The position numbers and the translations under genes were made by a program. Below the pieces are notes generated by a model, which saw nothing but the letters and a program-made list of their open reading frames with translations, ran no database searches and was not told the origin of the DNA. From Stromatinia cepivora (taxonomy: Eukaryota > Ascomycota > Leotiomycetes > Helotiales > Sclerotiniaceae), in NCBI GenBank assembly GCA_014898415.1, contig RCTD01000007.1:682001-746000 (forward strand): a stretch of DNA of 64,000 nucleotides, given 5' to 3'. Below, piece by piece: positions 1-11,821 of the stretch (positions are counted from its first letter, which is position 1; each line of letters begins with the position of its first letter).

Positions 1-1494
1 GCAAATTCTGGCGGGTTCATAGCATTCATAGTCTGAGATTGCTCGGAAGTGATTTGTCCAGCTCTGGTCATGTTCTGATTATCGATACTTCTTGATATCA
101 ATGTGTTAAGATCCAGCAGCCTTGAAGGTCTCGGAATTGGAGCTGTATCGGCAGAGCCCCCCGAGCCTTGTACCTGTGGAAGCTTGGCGCCGCTTATATT
201 TCGCGGAGTTCTAAACATGTTTTCACTCGTGCTGTCCTCGTCCTGAGAAGAGGTATTGTATTGATGACGTAGTCGCTCAATTGCTGCTAGAACTGCCTGA
301 GAGGGTTGTGGTGCACTACGAAATTAGAAAATAATACTCAAAAGGGGGAGAAGAACATATGAAATTGTAGGGATAAGGATTGACAGATACTCGCAACTGA
401 ATAGGAAAAGGAAAAAATTTGTTATGGGAAGCCCTAAGCTAAATTTAACTGGTTGACTTACTTCGGTAATTTATAACTATAATATAAAAATCAGCCTCAT
501 GAATTTACTCGATTAACCAATAAATAGAGAGAAGGAATACGATTTGGTATAGAATATATCCTCAGTAGTAACAATAGGGAAAGTACCAAACTGAAAAACT
601 CTACATAAGGGTATGAGACGGGGTTTAGAGGCACTTACTCCGCTTTCTTGCTACCACGGACGTATTTGACACCATTCGCATCTGGGGTATGGTGCAGATC
701 CTGAACATTCTTCTTGCAAAGGACTGCAATTTCTTCGTCCGTGAAGCACCTAATGGGTCTGCCGTTTTTTTGTGTAGGCGAGGTGTTTGGTTTTGTGATG
801 TCAGATGCCAGTAGAACATACCAAATCCCATCATCCGTCCATGTCTTCACGCCTACCATCTTTTCGAATTTTAAATAACGCCTGTATATGTTTAAGTGGA
901 GTTCCAAATCTTGAGCTGCAGGTGTATCCGTTCCCAATTGGTTAAATAGTAAAGGTCTGTCGGTAAAAATGTGAGTAAATAAAAATTCTGATATTTTTTT
1001 CTCCTTGCGGGGTATGATGTCCTCAATTCGCTTATGCTGTCTGGCTCGATCTTGTAAATTGTTGTTATCCGTTTTTCGTCGTTGCTATTTCCCGTCTCGT
1101 GGATCCCCTCGATCCTGGAAAAGGTGGGATAATAATATTGTAAGTTAAATTTTGATCTGATTCCCACCTTTGTGCGATCTATTTCCTTCGGTCTACCTCT
1201 GACTGCTCCAAAAGAACCTCTCAAGTCATATGTGTTGTATTTAGGAAGTGTGTGGTTTTGGATAGGATCCTTGTTGAAAATATTCAGGGGGATCTCGGAT
1301 GAGGGGTCGATGCTTGGCACAGTAAGTTTTGGTCTCAAGTTTTCGAAAATGATGTTATGAATCGTAGAGTAGTATTGTATGTAATAATGTTGTTCGTTAG
1401 GATGAAAGAGAATGTATTTCGAAAGTTCGATTGTAGGGCGTTTAAATGTGCCGAGTTGGAAAGAGGGGGGGGATGGTATCCGTTGATTATTCAC
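1..1494 (-). CDS. Unrecognised fungal gene, 3' end outside window
   Basis: I do not recognise this protein. Three pieces join in phase: exon C 1..315, exon B 639..1084 and exon A 1168..about 1494. The intron 316..638 has donor GTAAGT and acceptor CGTAG, joined as GA|T. The intron 1085..1167 has donor GTGGGA and acceptor AAATAG, in phase 0. The joined reading has a basic, hydrophilic stretch (GRPKEIDRTK then QRRKTDNNNLQDRARQHKR), then a likely folded part with FLFTHIFTDRPLLFNQLG and WTDDGIWYVLLASD, and a Ser/Gln-rich tail that is still open at position 1. No ATG lies in the open frame of exon A, which runs up to about 1560, so the first exon is probably further upstream. Exon A is the weakest part. 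The DNNN...GSKKAD portion is well supported by uninterrupted frame and good splice sites. Confidence 0.55.
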
Positions 1495-1774
1495 AGCGAT
1501 AGCCGTAGGCGAAAACCAATTTTCGTGAATTATTCGAATATTCGATATTAAAAGCTAAATAAGAGATACGTGATTCTGATAACCGTGTATGTATTCGTGA
1601 TTGTAAAATTTGAATAGAGTGCTCTTCGGGGATTTTCGAAACTGGATTCGGCTGCGCAGAGCAATTTGAGACGTCGAATAGTGCGAAAATAATCCTGTCT
1701 ATGAATTGTCTCTGCCTGTATGATGAGCTGTAAAGCCTGAAAGCTCTCCAAAAATTAAGGTAGAGTCAATATGG

Positions 1775-2035
1775 TCTAAATATAAAAAGAGGAATGATAT
1801 GATAGAAGATCCAGGTCAGAATACCAGATTGCTTGATACCTTGGTACCTTGGTACGAAATCCGATGCGGAAGTTATTTGTCCAAGAGTGTCGGGCTCAAG
1901 AAAGGTAGTATCTAAATATATGAAGAAGAGGACGGTATAATATAAAGCCCAAGGTAGAATCCTAGGTTTCTAATAGCAAATCTGATGTGGAAAGTATTTT
2001 TTGGTAAGAGCTCTAAGCGCAAGAGAAGTAAACCT
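1775..2035. repeat. Diverged tandem duplication, about 135 bp
   Basis: The stretch starting near 1775 (TCTAAATATAAAAAGAGGA) returns near 1912 (TCTAAATATATGAAGAAGAGG). Later matching blocks follow in the same order: AAATCCGATGCGGAAGTTAT near 1857 against AAATCTGATGTGGAAAGTAT near 1979, and then GGGCTCAAGAAAGGTAGTA against TAAGCGCAAGAGAAGTA. Several differences are C/T or A/G transitions. The rest of 1495..2743 shows no coding signal. Confidence 0.55.
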
Positions 2036-2743
2036 TCCCAGCGTATGGGAATAAACCCAGGAGACAGAAAGGAACTTGAGATTTGTAGAGTTGATGGGTT
2101 AAGAAGATAGAAAGGGAAGACTGAGTTGTACTTGAAAGCATTCCCTAAGTATCAACCAAATTAAGAGGTAAGTGAATAAGGGAAGATCCGGAAAGTCAAT
2201 TCACCCCACCATAAGCTTGGTTGGATTATCTTTCATTCGAAAAATTTTGTGTTCAAAGTTGAGAGATGATGGATGATGGATGACGGAATTGGAAGCTTCA
2301 AGGGCGTTTAGCTTGGAGCTTGGAGCTTGGCAAATCCCCATTTTTATTGAGCCGCCAATATAAAAATAAACCCATCTGCCATCAAATAAGAAATAAAACA
2401 AAAGAATCTTGATGAGGTTAGTGATGGATGATATGGCAGATAACAACCTAGTGCTATATATCGTTACCTAGCGATAGGAAGAGCTGCTTAAATACCACCG
2501 ATATGCTTTACAGCACACAATAAGGTTTGAACTGCATCCATATTTAAGGAGGGCACCTCTAAGTACCAAGAACAAGAAACAAATTTGAGAAAATTTGAAT
2601 CAATCTACAAAGCACATCTGTTGGGGCATGATTTGCCATCATCATGTCAACCACATAAACTTTGCTTTGCTACTATTTAGATTCACAATTTGTCTCGTTT
2701 ACAAGGGAATGAAGGCCAAAATAATAAAACTGCCGATATGAAA

Positions 2744-4235
2744 TTAGAGGCACGCAGGGGTAGGTGCTGCTACAGCATGCTTCCATATGCCCCACCAACA
2801 GTAAACACCATCAATATCGTCCTGTTCTGATTCCTCCCAATCATCAAAGCAGCGTTCCATGCCACTAGTCACTAATTGGTATCCTTGAGTTGACATCAAT
2901 TCCTCAAAATTATTCTTCATCGATCTTGTTGCATTGTCCCTTAGCGGAACTGAAACCAACACACGACTTTCTCCACTCTTCTTCAGGAATTTTGGGATAA
3001 CTCCGGCTAGAAGAGGAGGGTGATGAGAGTCATAGAAGGGATCTGCAACAAGAATCATCTGTGATTGTGATCAGGATTTTGGATTATAAAAGTAAGGAAT
3101 TTGTGAAAGATACTTATCATACCTCAAACTTATCATTCGGATTCTGGCTGAAAACTACAGAGTGTTCTGCATCGCTCCAATCTAGGATCGCTGCAGTGGC
3201 ATTAGTTTCAGGGGTTTGACCAAAACCATTTCTCTTGAGGTTAACATCTAGGTTTGGAACAATATCTGGAAGATCAGTTAAGATTGTGGTCCTATTCCAA
3301 AGCATAGCAGCTGTTAGCCCAAGAAGTCCAGTTCCCGAACCAAGCTCCAATATTCTGCCTTTATTGCGCAAGTGATTACCCGAGAGCTGTTCTTGTTGCA
3401 TTGAATCAATTTCCTCAACCAATCCACGAACCAACATCTTGTTCCCTCTCGTTGTCGGATTATCATTCATCGTTGTGTTATCACCCATTATTTTGTCGCT
3501 CCCCATTGTCAACTCAATCTTCACTGTCATCTCGCTTTCCACGGCTAGACCATTTTGTGACGTTACAAATACTTGTTCAGTCAACCGACCATTGGAAAGT
3601 ATATTTCCAAAATATAGGTTTCCTAATTCCTCAAGTTTCTTAGCCATCACAAAAGAAGTACCCCACGTTTTGAGACCCAAGCTATCACCCGTAAGTGGAG
3701 GTTCACATAGTTCAATAGTGAGGTCAGTTAAATTTTCAGATGTTGGGATGACCCAAGTGCGAATCATCTCCGGCATGGCTACAATCAGTCAGATCATTTC
3801 TTGATTGTGAAAGCACAATTGGCCATCTGTAAGATGGGAACTCTTACCTGAGCGTCCACAGCGTTCGGCAAGTCTTTTGCTAGCAAGCTCATGAATGGTT
3901 TCACATCTTTGTTCCCATTCCTCTTCAGATACCCCTATAGACAGCCAATCAAGTTCGCTTCCAATGATTTTAGTCAGGTATCGAGAAATGCCTTGAGCGT
4001 CATTAGAGTCTTGGGACCTCCTGGGTTTCGAATTCCAAGATGGTGGTGGAAGCTTTAGTAGTTCCAGTACTTGCAATAGCTCCAAGAATGATGGACGTTT
4101 GTAAAGTTGTGGTAGATCTAAGGCTATGGTGTGGGAAATGTCATATTAGTAATAAGTCAGACTATTTGACACTGTCGACTGGTGGAATGACAAACTGACA
4201 GTGAATAGGTTTGTTGCCATTAGTGGCTGAGACAT
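2744..4235 (-). CDS. EFM2: EFM2-like protein-lysine N-methyltransferase
   Basis: This is a class I SAM-dependent methyltransferase of the Methyltransf_16/METTL21 group. Yeast Efm2 methylates translation elongation factors in the cytosol. Exons are 2744..3058, 3123..3778 and 3848..4123, plus a first exon probably 4163..4235 (ATG at 4235). Introns start GTATGA and GTAAGA and end CACAG and TGTAG with matching phases. The N-terminal module reads LDLPQLYKRPSFLELLQ, a pattern I associate with the Efm2 family. The third exon carries SAM motif I (RILELGSGTGLLGLTAAML) and LTDLPDIVPNLDVNLKRNG. The last exon holds ADPFYDSHHPPLLA. A polar insert of about 60 residues lies before motif I. The first-exon donor (GTCTGA) is weak, so the extreme N-terminus is unsure. 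Symbol by family resemblance. Confidence 0.8.
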
Positions 4236-5395
4236 CTAGGGACTCATTGGAGGGCATGTTGAGAATAGTAAGTAACCACGACAGTCAAAGATACTAACAA
4301 ACAACACGTTTGGTGTGAATCTGCAGGAAGTGAAAATTGGGGAGAAAACGCTCAATACAGCCTTGGTGTGGAGATCCGCTCCGAACGGGTATGAAATGGA
4401 TGATACCCACTCAAGGCAAGAGAATGTAACAGCTTGTGTGCTATTTACCCTCGCTTCCGATCGCAGTGCTAACGTCGCCACTGAGCTCCAACTGGCTCAC
4501 TACCCCTTTATACCCGATGTATGTATTAAAAGGCCTAGAAGCAGCGGACTTTTGCAATTCTAGGGATGTCCGACAAGAGAGGCCTTTCATGCCACAGATC
4601 AAGATCTCGCCGTACTTCGATAAATGGTATGCGTACAATATACGTGTTGAACTTCAAATTTTGAACGAAAGTGAGCTGTATATAAGCACCACTGCACTTT
4701 TTACAGACTCACAAATTCAGACCCGCATCTTGACCAGAGTTTCAATGATTATATGAACAATGTGAGAGAAGACAAAGTTTTGAAAGGCCTGCTGATGATA
4801 AAAGAATGATTAGTATTTCTGAGATTTGTCGATGCAATTTTCTGACTGTGTGGGTCATCGAATCCAGTCGAGCCAGTCATCGTGAAACACTGGTATGGGC
4901 TCTTCTTCTCTGGGTCCTGATCTGATAGACAGACATATGGCCAATCATACGCTGAGAATTGAAGGTTTTCAAGTCAAAACCTTGATACCCCTGTACCCCC
5001 TTATCTTTACTTTTTGAGTTGAAGCGGCTCCACTCAGCTCCAACACCTAGATTGAGCTCAGACTAGTACATAATAATCATCTACAACAACAACAAGTCAG
5101 CAAAGCATATTAAATTATATTTATACACATAGGTAACAGCTTTCTAAGTAAACAATAGAGATATGACAGAAACATATATATAGCAGTACTGTTATGGATT
5201 TCAACATTGTTACAATTTTTTGGATGTGGCGGTCAATGATGACTAAGCTCTGATGGAACAATGTGGCTGAACAGCCGACTCAGCCTCCAAATTCATTCGG
5301 TGTAAGCTTCATTAGGACGAGATCTAGACTACCAGAATCGACTTCACATAAATCAACCTACACTAGTTCTATCAGCTATCCCACAAGAACGCATC
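4236..5395. other. Divergent intergenic region, no gene seen
   Basis: About 1.16 kb lies between the start of the EFM2-like gene (minus) and the start of NPR2 (plus), so it should contain both promoters. ORFs of up to 106 codons occur here but overlap on both strands, lack splice context and have no recognisable motif. Confidence 0.5.
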
Positions 5396-6729
5396 ATGAT
5401 CGAGGGAATATTCTTCGCACGTTTCCTTCCCCAGAAAGGCATATATATCCCCCTTCACTCCATATATTTACTAACTTTCCTTCCAGGTACAAAAGTCGTC
5501 CATCAAAGTCCCCCAGGATGTATCGTCCCAGAACCCGATGTAGACAAGCCCCGTCTATTCGACTTTGAAAAACTAGCCGAATATATCATTCCCCGTCAAG
5601 CATTCTGCAATCGCTACGTTACAGTATGTGATCCAGAGAATAAACATCGCATCCTAGGCCATCCTGTTTGTATCAAAAACGAGAAATATGAACGCAATGA
5701 ATTTATGTTTAATTTTTGCATCGTGACCAGAGTCGAGGTGGATAAAATTCCTTATGAAGCTGTGGTTAAACGTTTGGCTTCAACGTTTACGGAAATGGAG
5801 ATTCAGAATGAGTTTTTGAGTCAAGAGTGCACGGTACTATGTCAGGACCGGAGATCGATTGCTGCGTTATTGGAGATTATTAAAGAGGATTTGAATAATT
5901 ATAATGAGTGCATGATTCCTGTTGGTATGTATCTCATTGAAGTCCCCTTGACAAGAAAAGTAAACTAATATATGTAGATGATGCCAACACGATCAACATG
6001 AAACTTTTCCCAATCCACAAACACCCACCCCCAATAAAATCATGGCACGTCCCAATCTCCAAGATCAAGTTCGCCGAGATCGTGGATGACACCTGGGATC
6101 TCACCATGAGAAAGGTAATCAAACACATCGACGGCATCAAAGACGTCAGAATCATCGCCCACGACGCAAATGTTGCACTCGATCTTACCAAAATTGCTTT
6201 ACAACATCTTCTCTACTATGATTCCATCCTCATGCTCGATATCTTCCTCTTCAGCAATATCTACGCACCCACATCCGAAATGAACGATTTCGTAGCTGAT
6301 AAAGATGGCATGCAAGATGAATGCGCCAATTACGTATACATAAACGGTCCCCGTCTTAGTAATTTCGTACTTTGTCGACTCTTCACTACACTCTGTACAT
6401 CAAGGACCCTAAAAGAATGGCTCAAACTACACATGGACCAAGGTCTCAACGTCCTAAATTACGCCGATATCCGTCGATTCATCCAATTTGGTGTCATCAA
6501 AGGTCTCATCTATCGCGTACATAGATACGCTGTATCTTCACAATATCTAACATCAATCCTTTCCCGACACGCAATGCCTTTGGAAGTAAGAGATCGTGCG
6601 CTACAGAGGTATACGGATGGCTGCCATTGTTTTGATCAAATCACTACGGAGCTGAATATTGGAGAGGCGAAAATCATGGAACGGTTGCGTAAATTCCCAA
6701 AGGGAGATGTGGAGGTTATTTACCGGTGA
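5396..6729 (+). CDS. NPR2: Nitrogen permease regulator 2 (GATOR1/SEACIT subunit)
   Basis: This is the fungal orthologue of NPRL2. With Npr3 and Iml1 it forms the Rag-GTPase-activating complex at the vacuole that restrains TORC1 when amino acids are scarce. Exons are 5396..5438, 5487..5924 and 5978..6729, giving 410 aa against about 380 for human NPRL2. The start MIEGIFFARF followed by TKVVHQSPPG matches the family's opening longin-type strand. The IPVDDANTINMKLFP block spans the second junction (donor GTATGT, acceptor ATGTAG, phase 1). The C-terminal half holds the winged-helix region (LNYADIRRFIQFGVIKGLIYRVHR). The first intron, 5439..5486, appears to have a GC donor: AAAG|GCATAT, then a perfect TACTAAC branch site and TTCCAG. 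It is 48 bp and in frame, so retention would add 16 residues. Confidence 0.93.
5439..5486 (+). other. Putative GC-AG intron in NPR2
   Basis: The 48-bp segment begins GC, contains TACTAAC 12 bp before the end and ends CCAG. Removing it joins FLPQKG directly to TKVVHQ, as NPRL2 proteins read. No GT donor in the neighbourhood gives that join. Confidence 0.7.
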
Positions 6730-7004
6730 AGGTGTTCCAATATCGCGGTTTTTCCACTTTGGACGCAATAGAAGCAGAGATTATCTCGCGCAAAATCTGG
6801 GAGTCACAGCATCAGCTTAAACTTCCCCAACTCCCTCCAGGAAGCAGTGATCTATCCGGTGATCTGCCGACTCACCACGGGAAATCCAGATACCGCACCC
6901 GAGCTTCTTATTACACACCACAATCTTCATCATCTCCTAGAAACTCTAGCAGAAACATCTTATCACTCTACTTCAACTCTAACACTTTCACCTAAAGTAT
7001 CGCA

Positions 7005-7397
7005 ATGTTCAAAACGCATGGTTGGGTAACCAGATGGAATGAAACCCTTGTATGGAACACCACCACAACAATTACTGGTGATGAAACCCAATCCTACTTT
7101 ATATTGACCGCATCGTCAGGACATCACCCAGGAGCAATCTGGGGTAAATCATATCTCAAGGCTATACAACGAGCGCGGGATATTTGGTTTGACTCAGGTC
7201 AGACGCCAGTTCTTCATTTACTTGTATCCTGTGTCTGGCATGGAGTGAAAACCGATATAGAAAAAAGCTCCATATCACTTAATCAGCAAAGTATTCAAGC
7301 GCTGAAAGGGAAATTGCCCTCGGAAGAACTATCATTCATACATGGTAGAAAGTGCCACTGGTACCCAGAATTTTTCAAAGCGAAACATCTTGAATAA
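7005..7397 (+). CDS. Hypothetical ORF, 130 aa
   Basis: An uninterrupted ATG-started frame encodes a Trp- and His-rich product (GWVTRWNETLVWNTTTT near the start, CVWHGVK in the middle, KCHWYPEFF near the end). No family, signal peptide or membrane segment is recognised. It follows NPR2 on the same strand by 275 bp. The intervening frames (6726..6995 and 6847..7029) look coding-like only in patches, so this may be the last part of a decayed gene. It could also be a chance frame. Confidence 0.3.
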   Translation: MFKTHGWVTRWNETLVWNTTTTITGDETQSYFILTASSGHHPGAIWGKSYLKAIQRARDIWFDSGQTPVLHLLVSCVWHGVKTDIEKSSISLNQQSIQALKGKLPSEELSFIHGRKCHWYPEFFKAKHLE

Positions 7398-7770
7398 ACT
7401 ACCCTGCTATACCTACTCCCGATTTAAAACCACCTATATGTTTGAATGCTATGATATCAACTCTCATCTAGTAAAATCATCCAATCACATCTAACATCCA
7501 AATCAGCCAATACATCACTTTCCATCTAATATTCCTGTCAAAAAATCACAAATACACATCATCACATCCATACCAATACAAAGCCTAAATTCAACAAAAT
7601 CCCAAGCATCCAGGAGAAAAATACGGGAAGCTGCGCAAGTGAAAAGTAACTCACGAAATCACATATCACATAAAATCAGGAACTATGATGATGAAAAGAA
7701 TATAAAGTGAAAGAAAACACACTTACACCACACGCACAGCGGCGAAATGGATAAGAACGTTATAAATCCC

Positions 7771-7806
7771 CAACACAACACAACACAACACAACACAACA
7801 CAACAC
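7771..7806. repeat. CAACA pentanucleotide microsatellite
   Basis: Seven tandem CAACA units. Confidence 0.95.
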
Positions 7807-8068
7807 GACCAATATCAAAGACCAGACCAGACCAGAGTAGAATAAATAAATGAATAAACCCCACAAACATAACTAAAAACAAACAAACAAAGCAACCCTT
7901 TCCACACAAATCCTCGCATCATCCAAACCCCAAAATCCCACCTTACTCCCATCCTCAAAAACCTTCCCAACTCCTCAACCACCCCCCCCTCCCTCCGCCC
8001 CAAATAATAAAGACCACAACGCGACTCCCCTTCCACCTGCCATCCCACCACTACCTAGGTACTCAAAT

Positions 8069-8100
8069 CCCATCCCATCCCATCCCATCCCATCCCATCC
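8069..8100. repeat. CATCC pentanucleotide microsatellite
   Basis: Six tandem CATCC units directly follow the first TACCTAGGTA palindrome (8052..8061). Confidence 0.95.
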
Positions 8101-8160
8101 AACACTATAAATCCTGTCCTATATACCCAACCATCATAAAACATTCTCATTCCTCATTAT

Positions 8161-8223
8161 CCACCTACCTACTCACCCACCTACTCACCCACCTACTCAC
8201 CCACCTACTCACCCACCTACTCC
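8161..8223. repeat. 12-bp minisatellite (CACCCACCTACT)
   Basis: About four perfect 12-bp units with partial units at the edges. On the other strand the unit contains the AGTAGGTGGG type of G-rich run. Confidence 0.9.
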
Positions 8224-8944
8224 CTTTCCTTCGAATCCATGCTATTCTAGCTACATCTTCCCAAGAACCATCTTCAAGAACCATCTTCAAACTTACTCTA
8301 ATACATCGATTTAATCTTACAAGTCAAGAGCCCAGCATCGCAAGATGCTTCCCTTATAATTACACACACGGTGACACACACCACACCACTAGATTTCGCT
8401 TAACAATGCATTTACCATACCTACCTACTACCAATTCTCCCGTTTCTATTCCGAGCAATCGAAAATACATCATGGCATACCTACCTAGGTAGGTACAGGA
8501 TAATGAAACGAAGGTACTCGTTCTCTATTAGCCATTCCGATCCGAGATGAAACAAATAGATGTAACGTGACGTGATGTGATTGCGATTTTGTTTATTCTG
8601 TATGTGATGAGCTTTGCATGCAAAATCCCGAGATCGACTACACGTTGTCGTTTTCAAAGTTGATCAATATTTACCGGAAAGTCCATAGAGATGTTACAAG
8701 GACTCATGATACCCAAATTCTATAGCGGGATGGAATAAGTGAAATGCTGAGTGTAAATGTGTAAAGAATGAGGAAGGAAACTTTGAAAGGAATCAGGAAC
8801 AGCGTGATAGTATATATGGTATAAATTTTTGAAGTATATAAAGGTCAATATATAAAAAGCAACTATGATCACCATATATGAAATAAATGAGGCTAAGAAT
8901 AAGCATTTCCTTTTCGCGCCGTAACACCTTACAGCAAGGGTATC

Positions 8945-8962
8945 AAAAAAAAAAAAAAAAAA
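8945..8962. repeat. Poly(A) tract, 18 bp
   Basis: An uninterrupted run of 18 A on the plus strand, in the intergenic region downstream of both flanking genes. Confidence 0.95.
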
Positions 8963-9335
8963 GAGATAAAACAGCCACCCAAATCCCCAAATCTCCAACG
9001 TCATGAACCTCGTTCGCATTTTCGTACAAGCCTTCATTATGCTCATTGAAAGGATAACGCATACTAAAAACGGTGTTGAAGGGTGCCAGGTTGCACCCAA
9101 CGTTCTCATAAACAAAGCTCTATAAACCTTGTGAGACAATCTCGCCGCTTGAGACAATCCCATTATTCGAAACAAGAGCATTCCTTGCATTGCTTGTGAA
9201 CTCGTACCATATAACATCAGATATCTAACATAGAGCTATAGCCACGTTGAAGTGAATGGTCCAACTTGGCAAGTACAGGAGCGAGTACGGCGAGACAGAG
9301 CAGGCCCGTTATTGTCTGTAATCAAAATAACCTCT

Positions 9336-11821
9336 TCATACTGAGATACTGACATTCTTTCGAGAATCAGCTTCATCAACACGGAAGCCAAACACCATTC
9401 TGAACAAATCTTTCAAGAATGTGTATTGCCCAGCTCTCATCATCCAGCTAACACTCTTAGCGAGATCAGGCGCCGAGACTTTCTTCCCTGGAGGAGGTAG
9501 CGAACTTGGATTTCTGAAAGTAGGATCACTCAGTACTAGATTTCGATACGATGTAAGTAGAGTCGCATGTGCCGGTAACGAGCCAAAAGATCCAGTTGGT
9601 AGAGCTTTGACAAAGTTCTGAAGTGTCAAGGGTGAACCTGTGGAAGAGATCGAAGTTCTTGAATATCCCGCATTCATTGAAGCTTTCAAAATTAATATTT
9701 TGAGTCGTGTCAAATTGAGGTCCTCAGGTTGATTCCCATTTGTTACCGTGCTAGTACCACTTTCTTGGGAATAGCCGGAAAGTGAAGAAGCAGCAGATGA
9801 CCATCGTGGGGGTCTGTCCGAACCTAGAACCATTATGTTTGGAATGTTCGGTGAGACCTCCTCGGGTGTGATGGGAGTGTCTTCAAAGTCGGTTGTTGGG
9901 GTTTCAGGTAGGATGACATATCTTGTAGGTGTATGCTCTTCAAGGTTTTCTGATAGTGAAGCTAGACTACTAGACTTGGTATGTGAAGAACGAGACATCT
10001 GATCGGATGATGCTCTGAAAGTCGTTTGGGATGGACGAGGTGTGCCCCGATCAGGACGGACTTGTGTCCAACCTTCTCGGAACAGGTCACATAATTCCCA
10101 GCAAGCTTGAACAGCAGACCCAAGAAGCTCTTCATCCACCATTCTTCCTTCTCTTTTGTTTTGTCGAAGGCTAAAAAGCATTTCAGCCAAGCCCCAACAA
10201 GCTCTAAGAAGAGCATCTGTCTCCTCGGCAAGTTCACTTCTTTGTTTCATGAGACGATGACACAGGGTTATGTAGAAATCCAGAGTTCTTTCTCGGAAAG
10301 CTTCAGGTAGATTGCGATCGTGTGTGTTGTATAAGTGGTTGTTTAATTCGAAACTCACCCGCAATACCGAATCAGCTACCTCATCTTTCTTTTGGCGAAC
10401 ATCGAATAAAGATTGACAAAAGTCTCTACATAGATCAAGCGTAGGCCTAACATGAAATTCATGATCTTCATCACGGCTGTCGTATAATTTCTTGCACAAT
10501 TTCCAACAACATTTCCAGGCCTTTTCATGAGCATCGCCTGATCCAGAAAAGCTAAATATCCTTTCACGATGAATGGAACTAAGACTAGCAAGTGTATTGC
10601 AAAGAGTCCAACATTCATTGAGTGCTGTCTTCAAAGCTGATATTTCCTCGTCCGCATTGTGAACTGTGTTAGCATCGAAATCGTCTTCCGAAAAGTCTTT
10701 GGATAGTTCTTCTGGGATTCCTATGTCCAGTGAGTAAGACATCTTCATAGCTTCTTCTTCGACTATACCTTCAAGACTGCTTGGTCGGGATGGCCGTCTT
10801 TCTTCCGAAAACAATTCGACTTCTTGGCGAGTTTGCGCTCGGGGTGTTTGATTCTCTAAACCGAATCTGATCGGTCTTATATCTGTAGAAATCGGTGGAG
10901 GTGAAACTGGACCAGGCTCGATAGACTATGCCAGTTGTTAGTCTTAGCAATTTCTTATGATGGAAGATAGTTTTACTTTATCCGCATGCTCAGCAACCTG
11001 AAGCATATCCGGACTCATTCTTGGGCTCGTACTGGGACTCGCTTTAGGACTGGCTTTGGGGCTCGTTTTCGGACTGGTTCTCGGGCTTGTCTTTTGATTA
11101 AACTTAGGAGTAGTGCAAGGGCTACTTCTTGGGGTACTTCTTGGGCTACTTCTTGAGCTTCTAGGCTGTTGGTATGGGGTTGGAGTCGAGCGATCCAAAA
11201 GTGCTTTTACCGATTGTACCGGGGTCGCATCGTTGAACAGCTGTAATGCATCAGCCATTGATTCTTCACCATGTAGCTCTATTGCCTCACAAATTTTGTG
11301 TAGCCCTCGGGGGCGTGAATGACCGAGACAGATTCATCCTCAAGGGAAGCACGAAACTCATCTGGTAAGTTTGTGCTAAGCCTTTTCAACTATTCCAATA
11401 TCAGTAATAATGCTTCCAATTTTGGCAGAGTACCAACGGTAATTTGTGAATCGGCTCTGGGTATATCCTCATGGTTGACTGCTTCTGCCACATCATCCTC
11501 AATATCTGTGGTTGTAGTGCCATTCGAGGTCACTGGCGAAGGTCCCACCGTATCACTCATTGGACTGAGTAGATGCGCGCTGGCAGAAGAGAGGCCGTCT
11601 TCGATATGAGTTGGTTGGAGATTGGAGCCTGGATAATTTCGTGTGGGACTGTATAATATTATTAGCATGGTCGATTATTGAAACGGTGCCACATACAGCG
11701 ATCGATAATATGGAGATCTTTGAATTGAAGGAGAACATGGTGATAAAGAGAAATCTGTATAAGGGGAGATGGCTGACATGACGTTGACAGGTGAGGCAAG
11801 CAATGGACTTTCTACTGCCAT
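9336..11821 (-). CDS. Conserved fungal protein of unknown function, with a one-base frame break
   Basis: Exons are 9336..10925, 10977..11389, 11438..11648 and 11697..11821 (ATG at 11821). Donors are GTAAAA, GTTGGT and GTATGT; acceptors are CATAG, AATAG and ACAG. Together they encode about 780 residues. The N-terminal part is Ser/Pro/Thr-rich. A striking low-complexity run of repeated SPKTSPKASP-like units lies near 11010..11150. The main C-terminal domain is helical and rich in paired Cys/Trp patterns (ECWTLCNTL, KCCWKLCKKLYDSRDE, RDFCQSLFDVRQKKDE, CHRLMKQRSELAEE, ACWELCDLFREGWTQ). I recall this as a domain-of-unknown-function family widespread in ascomycetes, possibly DUF7624, unverified. 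Exon 3 changes frame near 11300: VSVIHAPEG in one frame continues as LHKICEAIEL in another, with a stop just beyond each. The exon lengths sum to 2339, one base short of a multiple of three. Confidence 0.75.

Larger units (their letters stand above)
7398..9335. other. Intergenic region between convergent genes, rich in simple repeats
   Basis: This 1.9-kb stretch has no convincing gene. A minus-strand frame at 8720..9217 is open partly because an 18-base A run reads as Phe codons. Several minisatellites and two copies of the palindrome TACCTAGGTA (8052 and 8482) are present. Confidence 0.55.

Noticed and set aside
4315..4756. 82- and 106-codon plus-strand frames upstream of NPR2
   Set aside because: They overlap each other and a minus frame, have poor composition and no recognisable motif.
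7771..8223. Possible CRISPR-like or telomere-like array
   Set aside because: Units are 5 and 12 bp with no spacers, so they are simple micro- and minisatellites; no fungal TTAGGG telomere repeat is present.
8720..9217. 165-codon minus-strand frame with many hydrophobic residues
   Set aside because: The hydrophobic run comes largely from the 18-base A tract read as Phe codons. There is no family, no splice context, and it lies past the end of the neighbouring gene.
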